Origin: Pseudomonadota bacterium
GTDB lineage: Bacteria > Verrucomicrobiota > Verrucomicrobiia > Limisphaerales > SXTU01
DNA length: 53,609 nucleotides
Direction of reading: 5' to 3'
Assembly (NCBI GenBank): GCA_009922615.1
Contig: RFVF01000031.1
Coordinates: 1-53,609, forward strand
Part shown: positions 1 to 10,400 of the stretch, in pieces
Layout of the letters: the number at the start of each line of letters is the position of its first letter
How positions within the stretch are numbered: position 1 is the first letter of the stretch
Position numbers and translations under genes: made by a program
The notes under the pieces: generated by a model
What the model saw: the letters and a program-made list of their open reading frames with translations, nothing else
Databases searched by the model: none
What the model was told of the DNA's origin: nothing

Positions 1-3000
1 AGCGATGCTCCACTCGTGGCCCGCGCGACCAAATCTAACTGCGTCTGCACCGCCTCGGAGAGCGTCTTGAACACGCCTTCCGAGAACGCCAAGTAAGCCT
101 CGTGCGCCTGCAACGTCGTCGCCTGCGCCTGTGCCATCGCAGTGAGCAGTTCGACCTCAAACGGGTCAGCGGCGATGTTGGGTTGCGGCGAGTCTTGGGG
201 AGTGCCCGTGTCTCGCGTGCTGTGTCCAGCGTCGCGCCGGACACCTTCGACAATCTGACTTTGTCCCAAATCGGCTGAGACTAAATGGAATGACGATGTC
301 GTCGCTGGGACGGCTCCGACAGCACGCGGGACGCGTGCGCTCCCCGTCGGCAGCGGCGGCGGCACAATAGGAGCACCGGTGATGGGGATGGTGACCCGTT
401 TTCCCTCCGGCTCCGGCGCTTCTTCTTCCTCCACCGCACCGTAGAGAGGCTCCAAGTTTATCGCCAAACCCTCCGCCCACAACGCACCGGCCACCCTCAG
501 CACGTCCAGCAACGGCTCTTTCGCAGACACGCAGAGCGAGCGCGCGACGTGCGGCTGGTCTTCCAAAATCTGCCCAATCATCCGCGAGCACGACGCGCCC
601 GGCCCCATCTCGATAAAGAACCGCACGCCGTCGTCGTAAGCGGTGCGAACCACCCGCGGGAAATCAATCGTGGCACTTGCCTGCGCGACGATGGCATCCG
701 CCGCCGACTCGCGGTCAGGCACGTAGCTGCGGCCCCAGCCGCCGCTGTAGAAGGTCACGCCCGCCGGCGGCGTGGTGGGGAAGCGATGCAGTTCGCGATA
801 TGGCTCCAGCACGGGCTTGAGCAAATCGCAGTGAACCGTGCTCACGCCGTCGAGCGCGAAGAAGTGGCAGCCGAGTTTCGCCACGAGCGCACGCACCTGC
901 TCCGCGTCGCCGCCGAGGACGCACTCGCGGGGCGTGTTGACGATGAGGATGTAAGTGCGGGCGAGGCCGGCCATCGCGGCGCGGACGTCCTCGGCGGGAC
1001 GGTCCACCAGGCCCGCGAGCCAAGCGACGCTTTGCTTGCCGCGCAGCTTCCACGCGCGACGCAGCGCAGCGGGTTCGCCGGTCAGGTCCTTGGTGAAGAG
1101 CGTCGAGGCCGTGACGCGGGCGAGCATTTCGTCACGCGCCGTCCACGCGCGCAGAGCAAAGAGGCTCGTGCTCTCGCCGAGGCTGTAGCCGAGCGCGGCG
1201 TCGGGCTTGAGGCCGAGCGAAACCGCGATGTCGCTGACAAATGCACCGATCGCGACTTGGCCGCAGATCGACGCGCGCTGGTCGGTGACAGGCGCGGTGG
1301 CGTTCCAGAACTGCGCGGCGAAGAGTTGGCTGGCGAGGCGTTCGTTCTCGCGGTCTTGCGCGCGGAGGACTTCGGGAAACAGCAAGCCCAGCTCGCGGCC
1401 CATGTCGGCGAAGTGATTGCCCGCGCCGGGGAAGACGAAAGCGACCTTACCGGCGATGCGCTCCGCAGGAGGCGTGAAGAACAGGCGGTCGCGGTCGCGG
1501 TGGTCGAGAAGAGTGGATTTGGAACTGCGGATAACTTCCGCTGCAGTATCGAGCAGTCGCGTGAACTGCGCGCGGTCCTGCGCGATGAAGGCGAGGTGGT
1601 GAAGAGGGGCGGACGTGGACGCGGCAGCGACTTGGAGTGCGGCAGTCCTCTGCCGCTTTTCCGAGGCGTTCGAAAGCGCCAGAGGGCTGGCGCAGTCCAA
1701 GACCTCGCGGAAGCACCGGCGGGCGAGCGCATCCAATGACGCTTGTGGCGAGTTCGATGCGAGGCGGCGCAGCGAGTCGAGTTGGCCGAGCAGTCCTGCA
1801 GTCTCGGCGGCAGCGAAGGTGAAGAGGGCTTCATTCCGCTTGGTAGCAGCCGACGCGAGGAGGCATTGGCTTGACTGCCGATTCCGTGACACGGACGCGT
1901 GCGCTTCCTCCAACACCACGCTCATCGCGTTCCCATCGACGCTGCTTGCGGTGATGGCTGCGCGACGGGGGCCATCGGCGCGGTTGCGGAGCCAGTGCGC
2001 TGGTGCGGCGGCAGTGTTCGCAGGGAGAACTTCGGTATGCAACGCGAGGGCGGCTTTGGCCAAGTCCATGAGGCCGGAGGCGGCTCCGGTGTGGCCAACT
2101 TCGGTGAGTGCGCTTGGAATGGAAGTGGCGTTGGCAAACGTGGCTTCGGCCAGTGCGTGGGTAGTTGCGGTGGAAGGATGGGACGGATTCGACGGAGAGG
2201 ACGAGGGGGCTGAACCGCTGGCTGTCCCCAGCCCACGAATGACGGCGTAGATGCGGTCGCCGTCGCGCTGCGCGTCGTCGAGTCGTTTCAGCACGACGGC
2301 AACGGCTCCTTCGCCGGGAAGTTCGGTCTTGTTGAGTGCGGTTTCGGCTAGGCGAGCGCGGAGGTCGCCGGTGAGTTCCACACCGCCGGCGAGCGCGAGG
2401 TCAAGTTCGCCACGCTGCAGGGCGCGCACGGCGATTTCCAGCGCGCTCAGGCCACTCGTGTCTTCGCTGCAGACGGTGAAGCTCTGGCCGCCGATGCGGA
2501 ATTCCTTGGCGATGCGGCTGGCGTTGGTGCCGGCGAGCGCGCCCATCGTGCGGTCGGCGTTGAGCGGCGGGTTCGCGGCCTCGACTACGCGGGCGGCCCA
2601 TTGCGCCTGTTCCTGTTCGCTCAAGCCGGCGGGCAGGCGGTTGGCCCAGTCACTCGCGCGGTCGAGCATGGACCAGCGGAAATGGAAGTCGGTCGTGCGG
2701 AGGTCGAGACCGAGGCCGATGAAGACGCCGGTGCGCGTGGGGTTCGGGTCGGTCACGCGGGCGTCGGCGAGGGCGTCGCGGGCGACTTCGAGCATGAGGG
2801 CTTGCTGGGGGAGCAGTTCGGCAAGCTCGCGCGGTGGGATGCGGTAGCGGCTGACGGGAATGGCGAGGTCGTCAACGAAGTAGCCGGGCTGCGCGGCGAG
2901 GGCTTCGGGGTGAAGGCCGCGCCAGTCGGGGCGGGCGGCGGGTTGGGTGTCGGGGTCAGCACCGAGGACGCGGGCGGTGAAGGAGCGGAGATTGCGCCAC

Positions 3001-4478
3001 GGGCCGATGTGCGTGCCGAGGCCGATGATGGCAATCGGCGCAGATTGAATTGCCGATTGCCGATTGCCGATTGCCGGTTCAACCAGAGCCTCCTCACGTC
3101 GGCTGCTACGCGGTGGGGCCGTGCGCTCCTCCTGCCCGCACCACTCCTCGATGAGCACGTGGGCGTTGATGCCGCCGAAGCCGAAGCCGTTGATGGCGGC
3201 GCGACGCGGGCGGCCGTCGGGGCGCTTCTCCCACGGCTGGCTTTTCGTAAGCGCGCGGAAGGGGCTTTGGTCGAGGGGGATTTTGTCGCTGGCCTTCTGA
3301 AAATTGGCGACGGGCGGGAGGGTGTTATGGCGGAGCGAGAGGAGAACTTTCAGCAAGCCCGCCGCGCCTGCGCCAGTGAGGAGGTGGCCGACGTTGGCCT
3401 TCACCGCGCCGAGCGTGCATTGGCCGGGCTGCCAAGGGCGGTCGGACCAGAGCTGGTTCAGGCTGGAGAACTCCACGGCGTCGCCGACGGGCGTGCCGGT
3501 GGCGTGGCATTCGATGAACTCGACGCTTTCCGGCTCCCAGTCGGCGGCTTCATAGGCGAGCCGTAACGCGCGAAGCTGACCTTCGCTGGCGGGGGAAAGG
3601 AGGTTGCCGTCGAGGTCGTTGCTGAGGCCGATGCCGCGGATGAGCGCGTGGATTTCGTCGCCGTCGCGGAGGGCGTCGGAGAGGCGTTTCAACACGACGA
3701 CGCCCGCGCCTTCGCCGACGATGAGGCCGCTGGCGGCGGCATCGAAGGGCGTGCAACGACCGGTGGTCGCGAGCGCGCGGAGTTGGGCGAAACCCATCTG
3801 CGTGTAGAGCGAGTCGGGGCGAGAGACGCCGCCAGCGAGCATGGCGTCAACGCGGCCGGCCTGGAGTTCGTCGCAGGCGAGCTTGAGGGCGTAGAGCGAG
3901 GAGGCGCACGCCGCGTCAAGCGTGCGCGTGCCGCCGCCGAGGCCGAGGGCTTGGGCGAGGAGACCGGCGGGGAGGCCGGCGACGTAGCGGTTGAGGGGGT
4001 GGGTCTTGACAGCGGATGAAGTCCCGCTGCCAAAGGTCGCTTGCTCCAGCAGCGGGGTCAGGATTTCCTCGCAGAGCTTGGAGGAACTTTCAGTGGGCAA
4101 CGCAATGTGGCCTAGCGTGACGCCGATGCGCGCGCGGTCGAGTGAAGTTGTCTTTGCGCTGGCGAAGGCGTCGCGGCCAGCGGCGAGCAGGAGGTGAACG
4201 ACGGGGTCGAGTTGCGCGAGGAGGTCGCGGTCGATCGCGAGGCCGGCGGGGTCAAGCGAGAAGCCTTCGATGAAGCAGGCGCGGTCGTTATAGACGCGGT
4301 CGGGCGTGCCGGGCGTGGGGTGGAGGATGTCGGCGGGGTTGAGCCGCCAGCGACCGGCGGGCGCGGGACGGCTGGTGTCGCGGCCGGTAGCTATGATTTG
4401 CCAGAAGTCGTCGAGCGTGCGCGCGCCGGGGAAGACGCCGCCCATGCCGACGATGGCGATGGGTTCGCCGAACTTCAC
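1..4478 (-). CDS. pfa3: PUFA synthase subunit Pfa3 (KS-CLF-AT...), 3' end beyond the window
   Basis: Partial type I iterative polyketide/fatty acid synthase subunit; 1492 codons are visible and no stop is reached. The GTG start at 4478 overlaps the pfa2 stop as GTGA, which suggests translational coupling. Domains seen: ketosynthase at about residues 1-450 with DAACASS (Cys191), ECHATGT and NVGHLLTGAG; chain-length factor at about 478-860, where the active-site Cys position reads VCSEDTSG (Cys replaced by Asp), as expected for a CLF; acyltransferase at about 1008-1300 with FPGAGNH and GYSLGES (Ser1099); then a Pro-rich linker. In myxobacterial Pfa3 proteins two dehydratases and often an acylglycerolphosphate acyltransferase follow; that part would lie left of base 1 (inference). 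The KS-CLF and CLF-AT linkers contain repeat DNA, listed separately. The KS and CLF frames were checked to be continuous. Confidence 0.9.
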   Translation of the reverse strand, partial: MKFGEPIAIVGMGGVFPGARTLDDFWQIIATGRDTSRPAPAGRWRLNPADILHPTPGTPDRVYNDRACFIEGFSLDPAGLAIDRDLLAQLDPVVHLLLAAGRDAFASAKTTSLDRARIGVTLGHIALPTESSSKLCEEILTPLLEQATFGSGTSSAVKTHPLNRYVAGLPAGLLAQALGLGGGTRTLDAACASSLYALKLACDELQAGRVDAMLAGGVSRPDSLYTQMGFAQLRALATTGRCTPFDAAASGLIVGEGAGVVVLKRLSDALRDGDEIHALIRGIGLSNDLDGNLLSPASEGQLRALRLAYEAADWEPESVEFIECHATGTPVGDAVEFSSLNQLWSDRPWQPGQCTLGAVKANVGHLLTGAGAAGLLKVLLSLRHNTLPPVANFQKASDKIPLDQSPFRALTKSQPWEKRPDGRPRRAAINGFGFGGINAHVLIEEWCGQEERTAPPRSSRREEALVEPAIGNRQSAIQSAPIAIIGLGTHIGPWRNLRSFTARVLGADPDTQPAARPDWRGLHPEALAAQPGYFVDDLAIPVSRYRIPPRELAELLPQQALMLEVARDALADARVTDPNPTRTGVFIGLGLDLRTTDFHFRWSMLDRASDWANRLPAGLSEQEQAQWAARVVEAANPPLNADRTMGALAGTNASRIAKEFRIGGQSFTVCSEDTSGLSALEIAVRALQRGELDLALAGGVELTGDLRARLAETALNKTELPGEGAVAVVLKRLDDAQRDGDRIYAVIRGLGTASGSAPSSSPSNPSHPSTATTHALAEATFANATSIPSALTEVGHTGAASGLMDLAKAALALHTEVLPANTAAAPAHWLRNRADGPRRAAITASSVDGNAMSVVLEEAHASVSRNRQSSQCLLASAATKRNEALFTFAAAETAGLLGQLDSLRRLASNSPQASLDALARRCFREVLDCASPLALSNASEKRQRTAALQVAAASTSAPLHHLAFIAQDRAQFTRLLDTAAEVIRSSKSTLLDHRDRDRLFFTPPAERIAGKVAFVFPGAGNHFADMGRELGLLFPEVLRAQDRENERLASQLFAAQFWNATAPVTDQRASICGQVAIGAFVSDIAVSLGLKPDAALGYSLGESTSLFALRAWTARDEMLARVTASTLFTKDLTGEPAALRRAWKLRGKQSVAWLAGLVDRPAEDVRAAMAGLARTYILIVNTPRECVLGGDAEQVRALVAKLGCHFFALDGVSTVHCDLLKPVLEPYRELHRFPTTPPAGVTFYSGGWGRSYVPDRESAADAIVAQASATIDFPRVVRTAYDDGVRFFIEMGPGASCSRMIGQILEDQPHVARSLCVSAKEPLLDVLRVAGALWAEGLAINLEPLYGAVEEEEAPEPEGKRVTIPITGAPIVPPPLPTGSARVPRAVGAVPATTSSFHLVSADLGQSQIVEGVRRDAGHSTRDTGTPQDSPQPNIAADPFEVELLTAMAQAQATTLQAHEAYLAFSEGVFKTLSEAVQTQLDLVARATSGAS
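1634..1698. repeat. 65-base imperfect palindrome inside the pfa3 coding frame
   Basis: Two 27-base arms (1634-1660 and 1672-1698) are inverted copies matching at 22 of 27 positions, around an 11-base centre. The left arm begins GGAGTGCGGCAG and the right arm ends CTGGCGCAGTCC. The element is translated in frame as about residues 928-949 of Pfa3, in the linker between CLF and AT, where no domain is expected. It resembles palindromic elements I recall as dispersed in Verrucomicrobiota genomes; that part is memory, not a search. Confidence 0.7.
3049..3076. repeat. Perfect heptanucleotide tandem repeat (ATTGCCG)x4 in pfa3
   Basis: Four uninterrupted copies of ATTGCCG (plus-strand sense). They lie inside the pfa3 coding frame at about residues 468-477, between the ketosynthase and the chain-length factor. 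Seven is not a multiple of three, so gain or loss of one copy would shift the frame and remove CLF and everything after it. The present copy number keeps KS and CLF in the same frame. Confidence 0.85.
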
Positions 4479-7400
4479 GCGGGCAGATGGTTCTGGCGAA
4501 AGGCTTCGCGGAGGTTGGCGTCTACGACAAACTCGTAGCCTTCGCCGAGGGCGACGAGGCCGCCGTTGCGATCGAAGAATTGTAGGTCAGCCACGGCCAC
4601 GGGCGTCTCCGCCGAGGTGATACTCGCGACGACGCGGCTGCCGCCGGTCTTCGGAAACGCGGCGAACTGCCGGAAGCTTCGCAGCGCGCACGGCAGCGAC
4701 GGCGCGGCGCGTTGCGCGGTGCTCCACAAAATCATGAGCTGGAACGCGGCGTCGAGCGCGAGCGGGTCGGCGAGCCACGCGGGGCGCAGCGGCTGGGCTA
4801 TCATCGTCTTCGGCGCGGGCGAAGAGCGCACGAGCGCGGCGGCGTTGGCGGGGTTGCAGACTTCGAGGGCTTCGATGCACTGGAAGTCGGGGCCGTGGAA
4901 GAGGCGGCCGTCGCCATAGACGGACTTGGACAAAATGCCGTTGCGTTTCACGGCCGGCGCGATGCTGGGCGCGGCGGGGAGCGTGTCGGCGAGGAGAATT
5001 TCGGCGGTGGCGTGGAGCGTGGATTTGCCGTTGCTGCCGCGGCTGGTGAATTGCACGGGCACGGCGAGGAGGCCGTCGCGCGACTGCGGCGGGGCGGCGG
5101 AGACGGTGACTTGCGCGGCGGAATCGCCTTCGAGGACGAGGCCCTTAAGGACCTTGAACTGGTTGAAGCCGTGGAAGGCGAGGCCGGGGTTGCTGTGCAT
5201 CGCGCCGTGGGCGAGCCACTCGATGATGAGCGCGGCGGGCAGGACTGCGCGGCCGTTCATGACGTGCGAAACTAGGCACGGAAGCGCGCGGACGGAGACA
5301 TCGCGGTCGAAGGCCGGATGGAAGGTCGGAGACGCGATGTGCGGCGCGGGGCGCGCGACGGCGCTCGGGGCTTGGGCCAGCGCAAGGACTTCGACAGCTT
5401 CACCGGTTGGGGCCAACACATCGCGCACGAAGAAGTCGGCTCCGGCTTCGGGCTCGATGAGGCCGACGCCTTCGCGCTCGAAGATTTTGCGGAGGCCTTC
5501 GGTGACCATGCCGCCATTCCACGGGCCCCAGTTGAAGGCGACGACGCGGCATTGCGGGCGGCGGCGCGCCTCGGCTTGCGCCATCTTGTTCAGCACTTCG
5601 TTCGCGGCGGCGTAGTCCACCTGACCGGTGCGACCGAAGCGACCGGTGTAGCTGGAGAAAAGCGCGATGAGGCGAAGGTCGTCAGCAGCGGTCGCGGCGA
5701 GGAGGTTGCGGAGGCCGTGGACTTTCGTGCCGTAAACGAGGTCGAATTGCTCCTCGGTCTTCTGCTCGATGAGTTTGTCGGCGAGCACGCCGGCACCGTG
5801 AATGAGACCGCGAATGGGGCCGTGCGCGGCGCGGACTTCGGCGAGCGTGGTGGCGACGGCGGCGGCATCGCGAACGTCGAGCGTGGCGTAGTGGGCAAGT
5901 GCGCCGGTGGCGCGAATTTCGGCGAGGTGCGCGCGGATTTCCCGCTGGGCCATCACTTCGCGGAACTTCGCTTCGAGGCGCTTCGGCGAGCGGTCGCCTT
6001 CGGCGTGAGCGAGGAGGGCTTTCTTGATGTCGGCTTCGCTGGTGAGGCCGGTGAGCCAGTGCGGCTCGGCGTCGGGGAGCGTGCTGCGGCCGAGCAGGAG
6101 AAAGCGCGGCTGGTGGCGGCGGGCAAGTTCGAGGACAGAAGTGGCCGTGACGCCGCGCGCGCCGCCGGTGACGACGACGAGGTCGCCGCGCTGGAGGGCG
6201 GGCGCGGGGTTGGCGAGCGCGGGGGCGGTCTCGATTTCGAGGCCGTAACGCTGGCCGCCGAAGAGGCTGACTTCAATGGGGCCGGCGCGGAAGATTTCCT
6301 CGGTGATTTGGTTGGCGAGTTCGGTGCCGCTGGCCGCGCCGGGGTCGAGGTCGAGGGCCTTACAATGAACTTCGGGCCACTCGTGATGTGCGGTCTTCAC
6401 GAGGCCAGCGAGGCCGCCGCTGACGACGTCGGCGGTGGCGTTCATCACGCCGAGGCCGAAGAGACCGTCGAGGCGAGAGAGCGAGACGAGCACGCCCGCG
6501 CCGCTGCGACCGGCGGCACGGAGGGCGGGCGCGGCGACCTGGATGAGGCGGAAAGCGGACTTGAGGAAGGCGTCGCTGCCTTGCGCGGCGGGCCAGAGCA
6601 GGACGAGCGCGGCGGGGAGCGGTGCGTTGCGGTCGGCGAGCAGTTCGGTGGGCGTGCCGCGTCGGACGGTCAGGCCGCGTTGCTCGAGGTTCTTCGCTAG
6701 CGCGACGGTAAGGCTGGTGGCGTCGTCGGTGAGCCAGACGAGCGAGCCGGGCGCCAGCGTGATGAGCGGGCGGGTGTCAGCAGGCGGGAAGGGCGTGGGG
6801 CGGAGGATTTGGCGGGAGAGTTGTGAAAAGGGTGGCACGGGCGACTCGCCCGTCCCGGTCGGCGACCCGCCGACCGGGATGATGGAGAACTCGGGAGTGG
6901 AAAGCTGCGCTGCTTTCGCAACGGACGCGCTCGTCGTTCCGTCCGGCGAGTCGCCGGACGGGACAGGCCGGTGGCCTGTTCCACCCTGAGAAGAACCCGC
7001 GCAGAGGAAGTTCACGACTTCCTGCAAGGTGCGGAGGGTGCCGAGGTGTTCGGGTTTAATTTCGGGTGCGTCGGGGAGATGGGCGCGGAGGGCGGCCATG
7101 ATTTCCACGCGCTTGATGGAGTCGATGCCGAGGTCGGAGTCGAGGCCCATGTCGAGGTTGAGCATCTCGGTGGGGTAGCCGGTTTTCTCCGCAACAACAG
7201 CGAGCAATGCGCGCGTGGCCGATGCCGAATCAATGCCCTTGCTTTCAACCTGATTTGCGGGCGCGCCGCTTGAAACTGAAGCCGAAGCAGACACCCGACT
7301 CCCCGCAGTCAAAAACTCGACCACCTGCTTGAGGGTTTGGAGCGAACCGAGATGCTCGGGCTTCACTTCGGGCGCGTCGGGGAGGCGCGTGCGGAGGGCG

Positions 7401-10400
7401 GCCATGATTTCGACGCGCTTGATGGAGTCAATGCCGAGGTCGCGGTCCAGACCCATGTCGAGCGTCAGCATTTCCATGGGGTAGCCGGTCTTTTCGGCAA
7501 CAACGGCAAGAACAGCGGGGGCAACGGAACTGGATGCCGGAGCAACTTGCGCGGATGAATCACTCGATGAAGCAACCGGGGCGGTTGCCCCGCCGCCGGC
7601 ACTCAGGAACTCCACAACCTGCTGAAGCGTCTGGAGCGAGCCGAGGTGTTCGGGCTTCACTTCGGGCGCGTCTGGCAGACGGGTGCGAAGGGCTGCCATG
7701 ATTTCGACGCGCTTGATGGAGTCGATGCCTAGGTCACTGTCCAATCCCATCTCCAGTGTCAGCATTTCAGCGGGGTAGCCCGTCTTCTCGGCAACCACAG
7801 CAAGCACAGCGGGAGCAACTGGACTGGACGCCGGAGCAGCTTGCGGGGATGAAACGCCCGGTGAAGCCGCCGGAGCGGTTGCTGCGGTGCCGACACTCAG
7901 AAAGTCCACGACCTGCTGAAGCGTCTGGAGCGAGCCGAGGTGCTCAGGCTTCACCTCGGGCGCGTCAGGCAGGCGCGTGCGGAGGGCGGCCATGATTTCG
8001 ACGCGCTTGATGGAGTCGATGCCGAGGTCGCTGTCCAAGCCCATGTCGAGCGTGAGCATCTCGACGGGGTAGCCGGTTTTCTCAGAGACGACGGCGAGGA
8101 CAGCGGGGGATACGGAGTTGGAGGTAGATGCGGGCTTCGCGGCCGCTGCCCCCTCTCCCCGGCCCTCTCCCCCGGTGGGGGCGAGGGAGGCGGAAGCGAT
8201 GGACTTTGGGTGAGACGTTTGAAGCGCGGGAGCTGCGGCTGGCGTGACTGCGTTGCTGCGGCTCGGAGAGCCGCGCTCCGGGGATACGACGGGAATGGAC
8301 GGAGCTGCGGACGTGGGCGTCCGCGCTCCAATCGGGGCGGGGGCGAGGCCGAGGAGTTCGCGGCGCTGGCCCAAGAGTCCTTCCAAAGTGCGGCGGGCGG
8401 CTTCCTGGCCGGCGAGGAATTGCGCGTGGAGCTGGGCGGTTTGCTCCTGGAGTTTTTGCAGGGCCATCATGCCTTGCTGGGCGGTTTGCAGGGCGGCGGC
8501 GAGGTCGGGGGACAAGGGCGTGGGTGTCACGGAAAGCGGAGACTGCGGGGCGGCAACCGGGCCGACTGCTCCACTCGCGGCGGCAACGGACGCGGTGGAC
8601 GGCGACTGCAAGTCGCCCGCACGGGCGGCGGGTTTGCTCACAATCGGCAGACGCGGCGCGGGCTTCGAGGTGCGGACGTTTGCGCCGGAAATCGGGACGG
8701 TGAAGGCGGGTTTGCCGGTTGGTGCGGCGGGCGGGGCGGTTTCCCATTTCGCCAGGTTCACCGCGTGGCCGAGCGCGGCGAGGCGGCAAAGGGCGGTGGC
8801 GAGGTCGAGCGTGCCGTTGCGCGCGCCGCGCGAGGCGTCGAGGGCGATGGTCTCCGCGCCGGTGTCGGCGAGGATGGCGGCGGCGAGGTCGCTGAGGACG
8901 CGGCCGGGGCCGACTTCGAGGAAGGTAGTCGCGCCAGCAGCGTGCATCGCGCGAATTTCGGCGATGAAGTCCACGGGCTTCGCGAGGTGGCTGGCGAGGA
9001 GGTCGCGCGACGCGGCGGGCGCGGACGGGTAGGCGGTGGCGGTCGTGTTCGAGAAGACGGGGATGCGGGCTTCGGTGAAGGAAGCTTCCGCGAGCGCGGC
9101 GGCAAAGGGCTCGCGGGCATCCGCGACGAGCGGGCTGTGGAAGGCGGCGGAGACGGGCAGCACGCGGGCGCGAAGGGAACGCTTCTCGGCTTCGACGGCG
9201 GCGCGGTCAATCTGCGGCTTCGGGCCGGCGATGACGAACTGCGACGGCGAGTTGCGGTTCGCGATGACGAGGTCGGGGCCGCCGGCGAGGAGGAGTTCGG
9301 CGACGGTTTGCTCGGGCGCGACGACGGCGAGCATCGCGCCACGGTCGGCTGCGCCGGGGCGGCTGGCCATGAGGCGGCCGCGGACGTTGGAGAGCTTGTG
9401 AAGTCCGGCGGCATCGAGGCGGCCGGCAGCGTGAAGTGCGACGAGTTCGCCGTAGCTATGGCCAGCGGCGAGCTGTGGCGTGACACCGAAGCCTTGCAGC
9501 ACGCGCAACGCGCCCAGGCTCACGGCTCCGAGCGCGGGTTGGGCGACTTCGGTGGCCTTGAGCGCGGATTCCTGCGCGCGGCGGGTCTCGTCGTTGAAGG
9601 CGGGGTGCGGGTAGATGACGTCGCTGAGGCGCTGGGCGACGGCGGGCTGTTCAACAGCGAAGGCAGCATCCGCCTCCGCGAGCGTGTCGAGCAGTTCGGG
9701 GAACTGGCAGGCAAGGTCGCGGAACATCCCGGGGTATTGCGAGCCTTGGCCGGGGAAGAGCACGGCGAGCTGGCCGCGCGCGGGGCCGGAGCCGAAGGCG
9801 GTGCCGTTCGGGAGGGACCAAGTGGTCTTGGTCGGCTCTTTGTCAAGCATGGCGAGAGCCGCGTCGCGGAGCGAGGCGAGGGCGAAATTGCTTTCAGTCC
9901 CTTTCGCCAGCGGCAGCAGCAGGCGGAACTTTGCTTCGGCGCGGAAGGCGGCGCGGGATGTGTGCGCGCGGCGCCGGAGGTCAAGCCACGGAAGTTCGCC
10001 GGGCAAGGCGGCGAGCTGCGCGCGCAGGTCGGCGAGCGTGTCCGCAGCAAAGGCGAGGATGTCCACGTCGCCGGTCCAGTCAACCGCGCGGCGCGCGGAG
10101 CCGTGCTCTTCAAGGGCGATGTGGAAGTTCGTGCCGCCGAAGCCGAATGCGCTGACGCCGGCGCGACGCGGGTGCGCGGCGCGCGGGAGCCACGGGCGCT
10201 TCGTGGTGTTGAGGTAAAACGGCGACGTGCCGGGCGCGGCTTCGTCGAGGGGCTGGTTCACCTTGATGGTGGGCGGCAGAACTTTCTGTTCGAGCGCGAG
10301 CGCGGCCTTGATGAGACCAGCGACGCCGGCGGCGGCTTTCGTGTGGCCGATTTGCGATTTCACCGAGCCGAGCGCGGCCCAGGTGCCGTCGGGTTGCGTG

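Noticed and set aside
549..6700. Several long plus-strand open frames opposite pfa3 and pfa2 (for example 549-1739 and 5318-6700)
   Set aside because: Same reason: no recognisable domains, and the opposite strand is convincingly coding.
7001..8110. Regularly spaced repeats that could be mistaken for a CRISPR or minisatellite array
   Set aside because: They are four ACP modules in one coding frame, each with a conserved phosphopantetheine serine.
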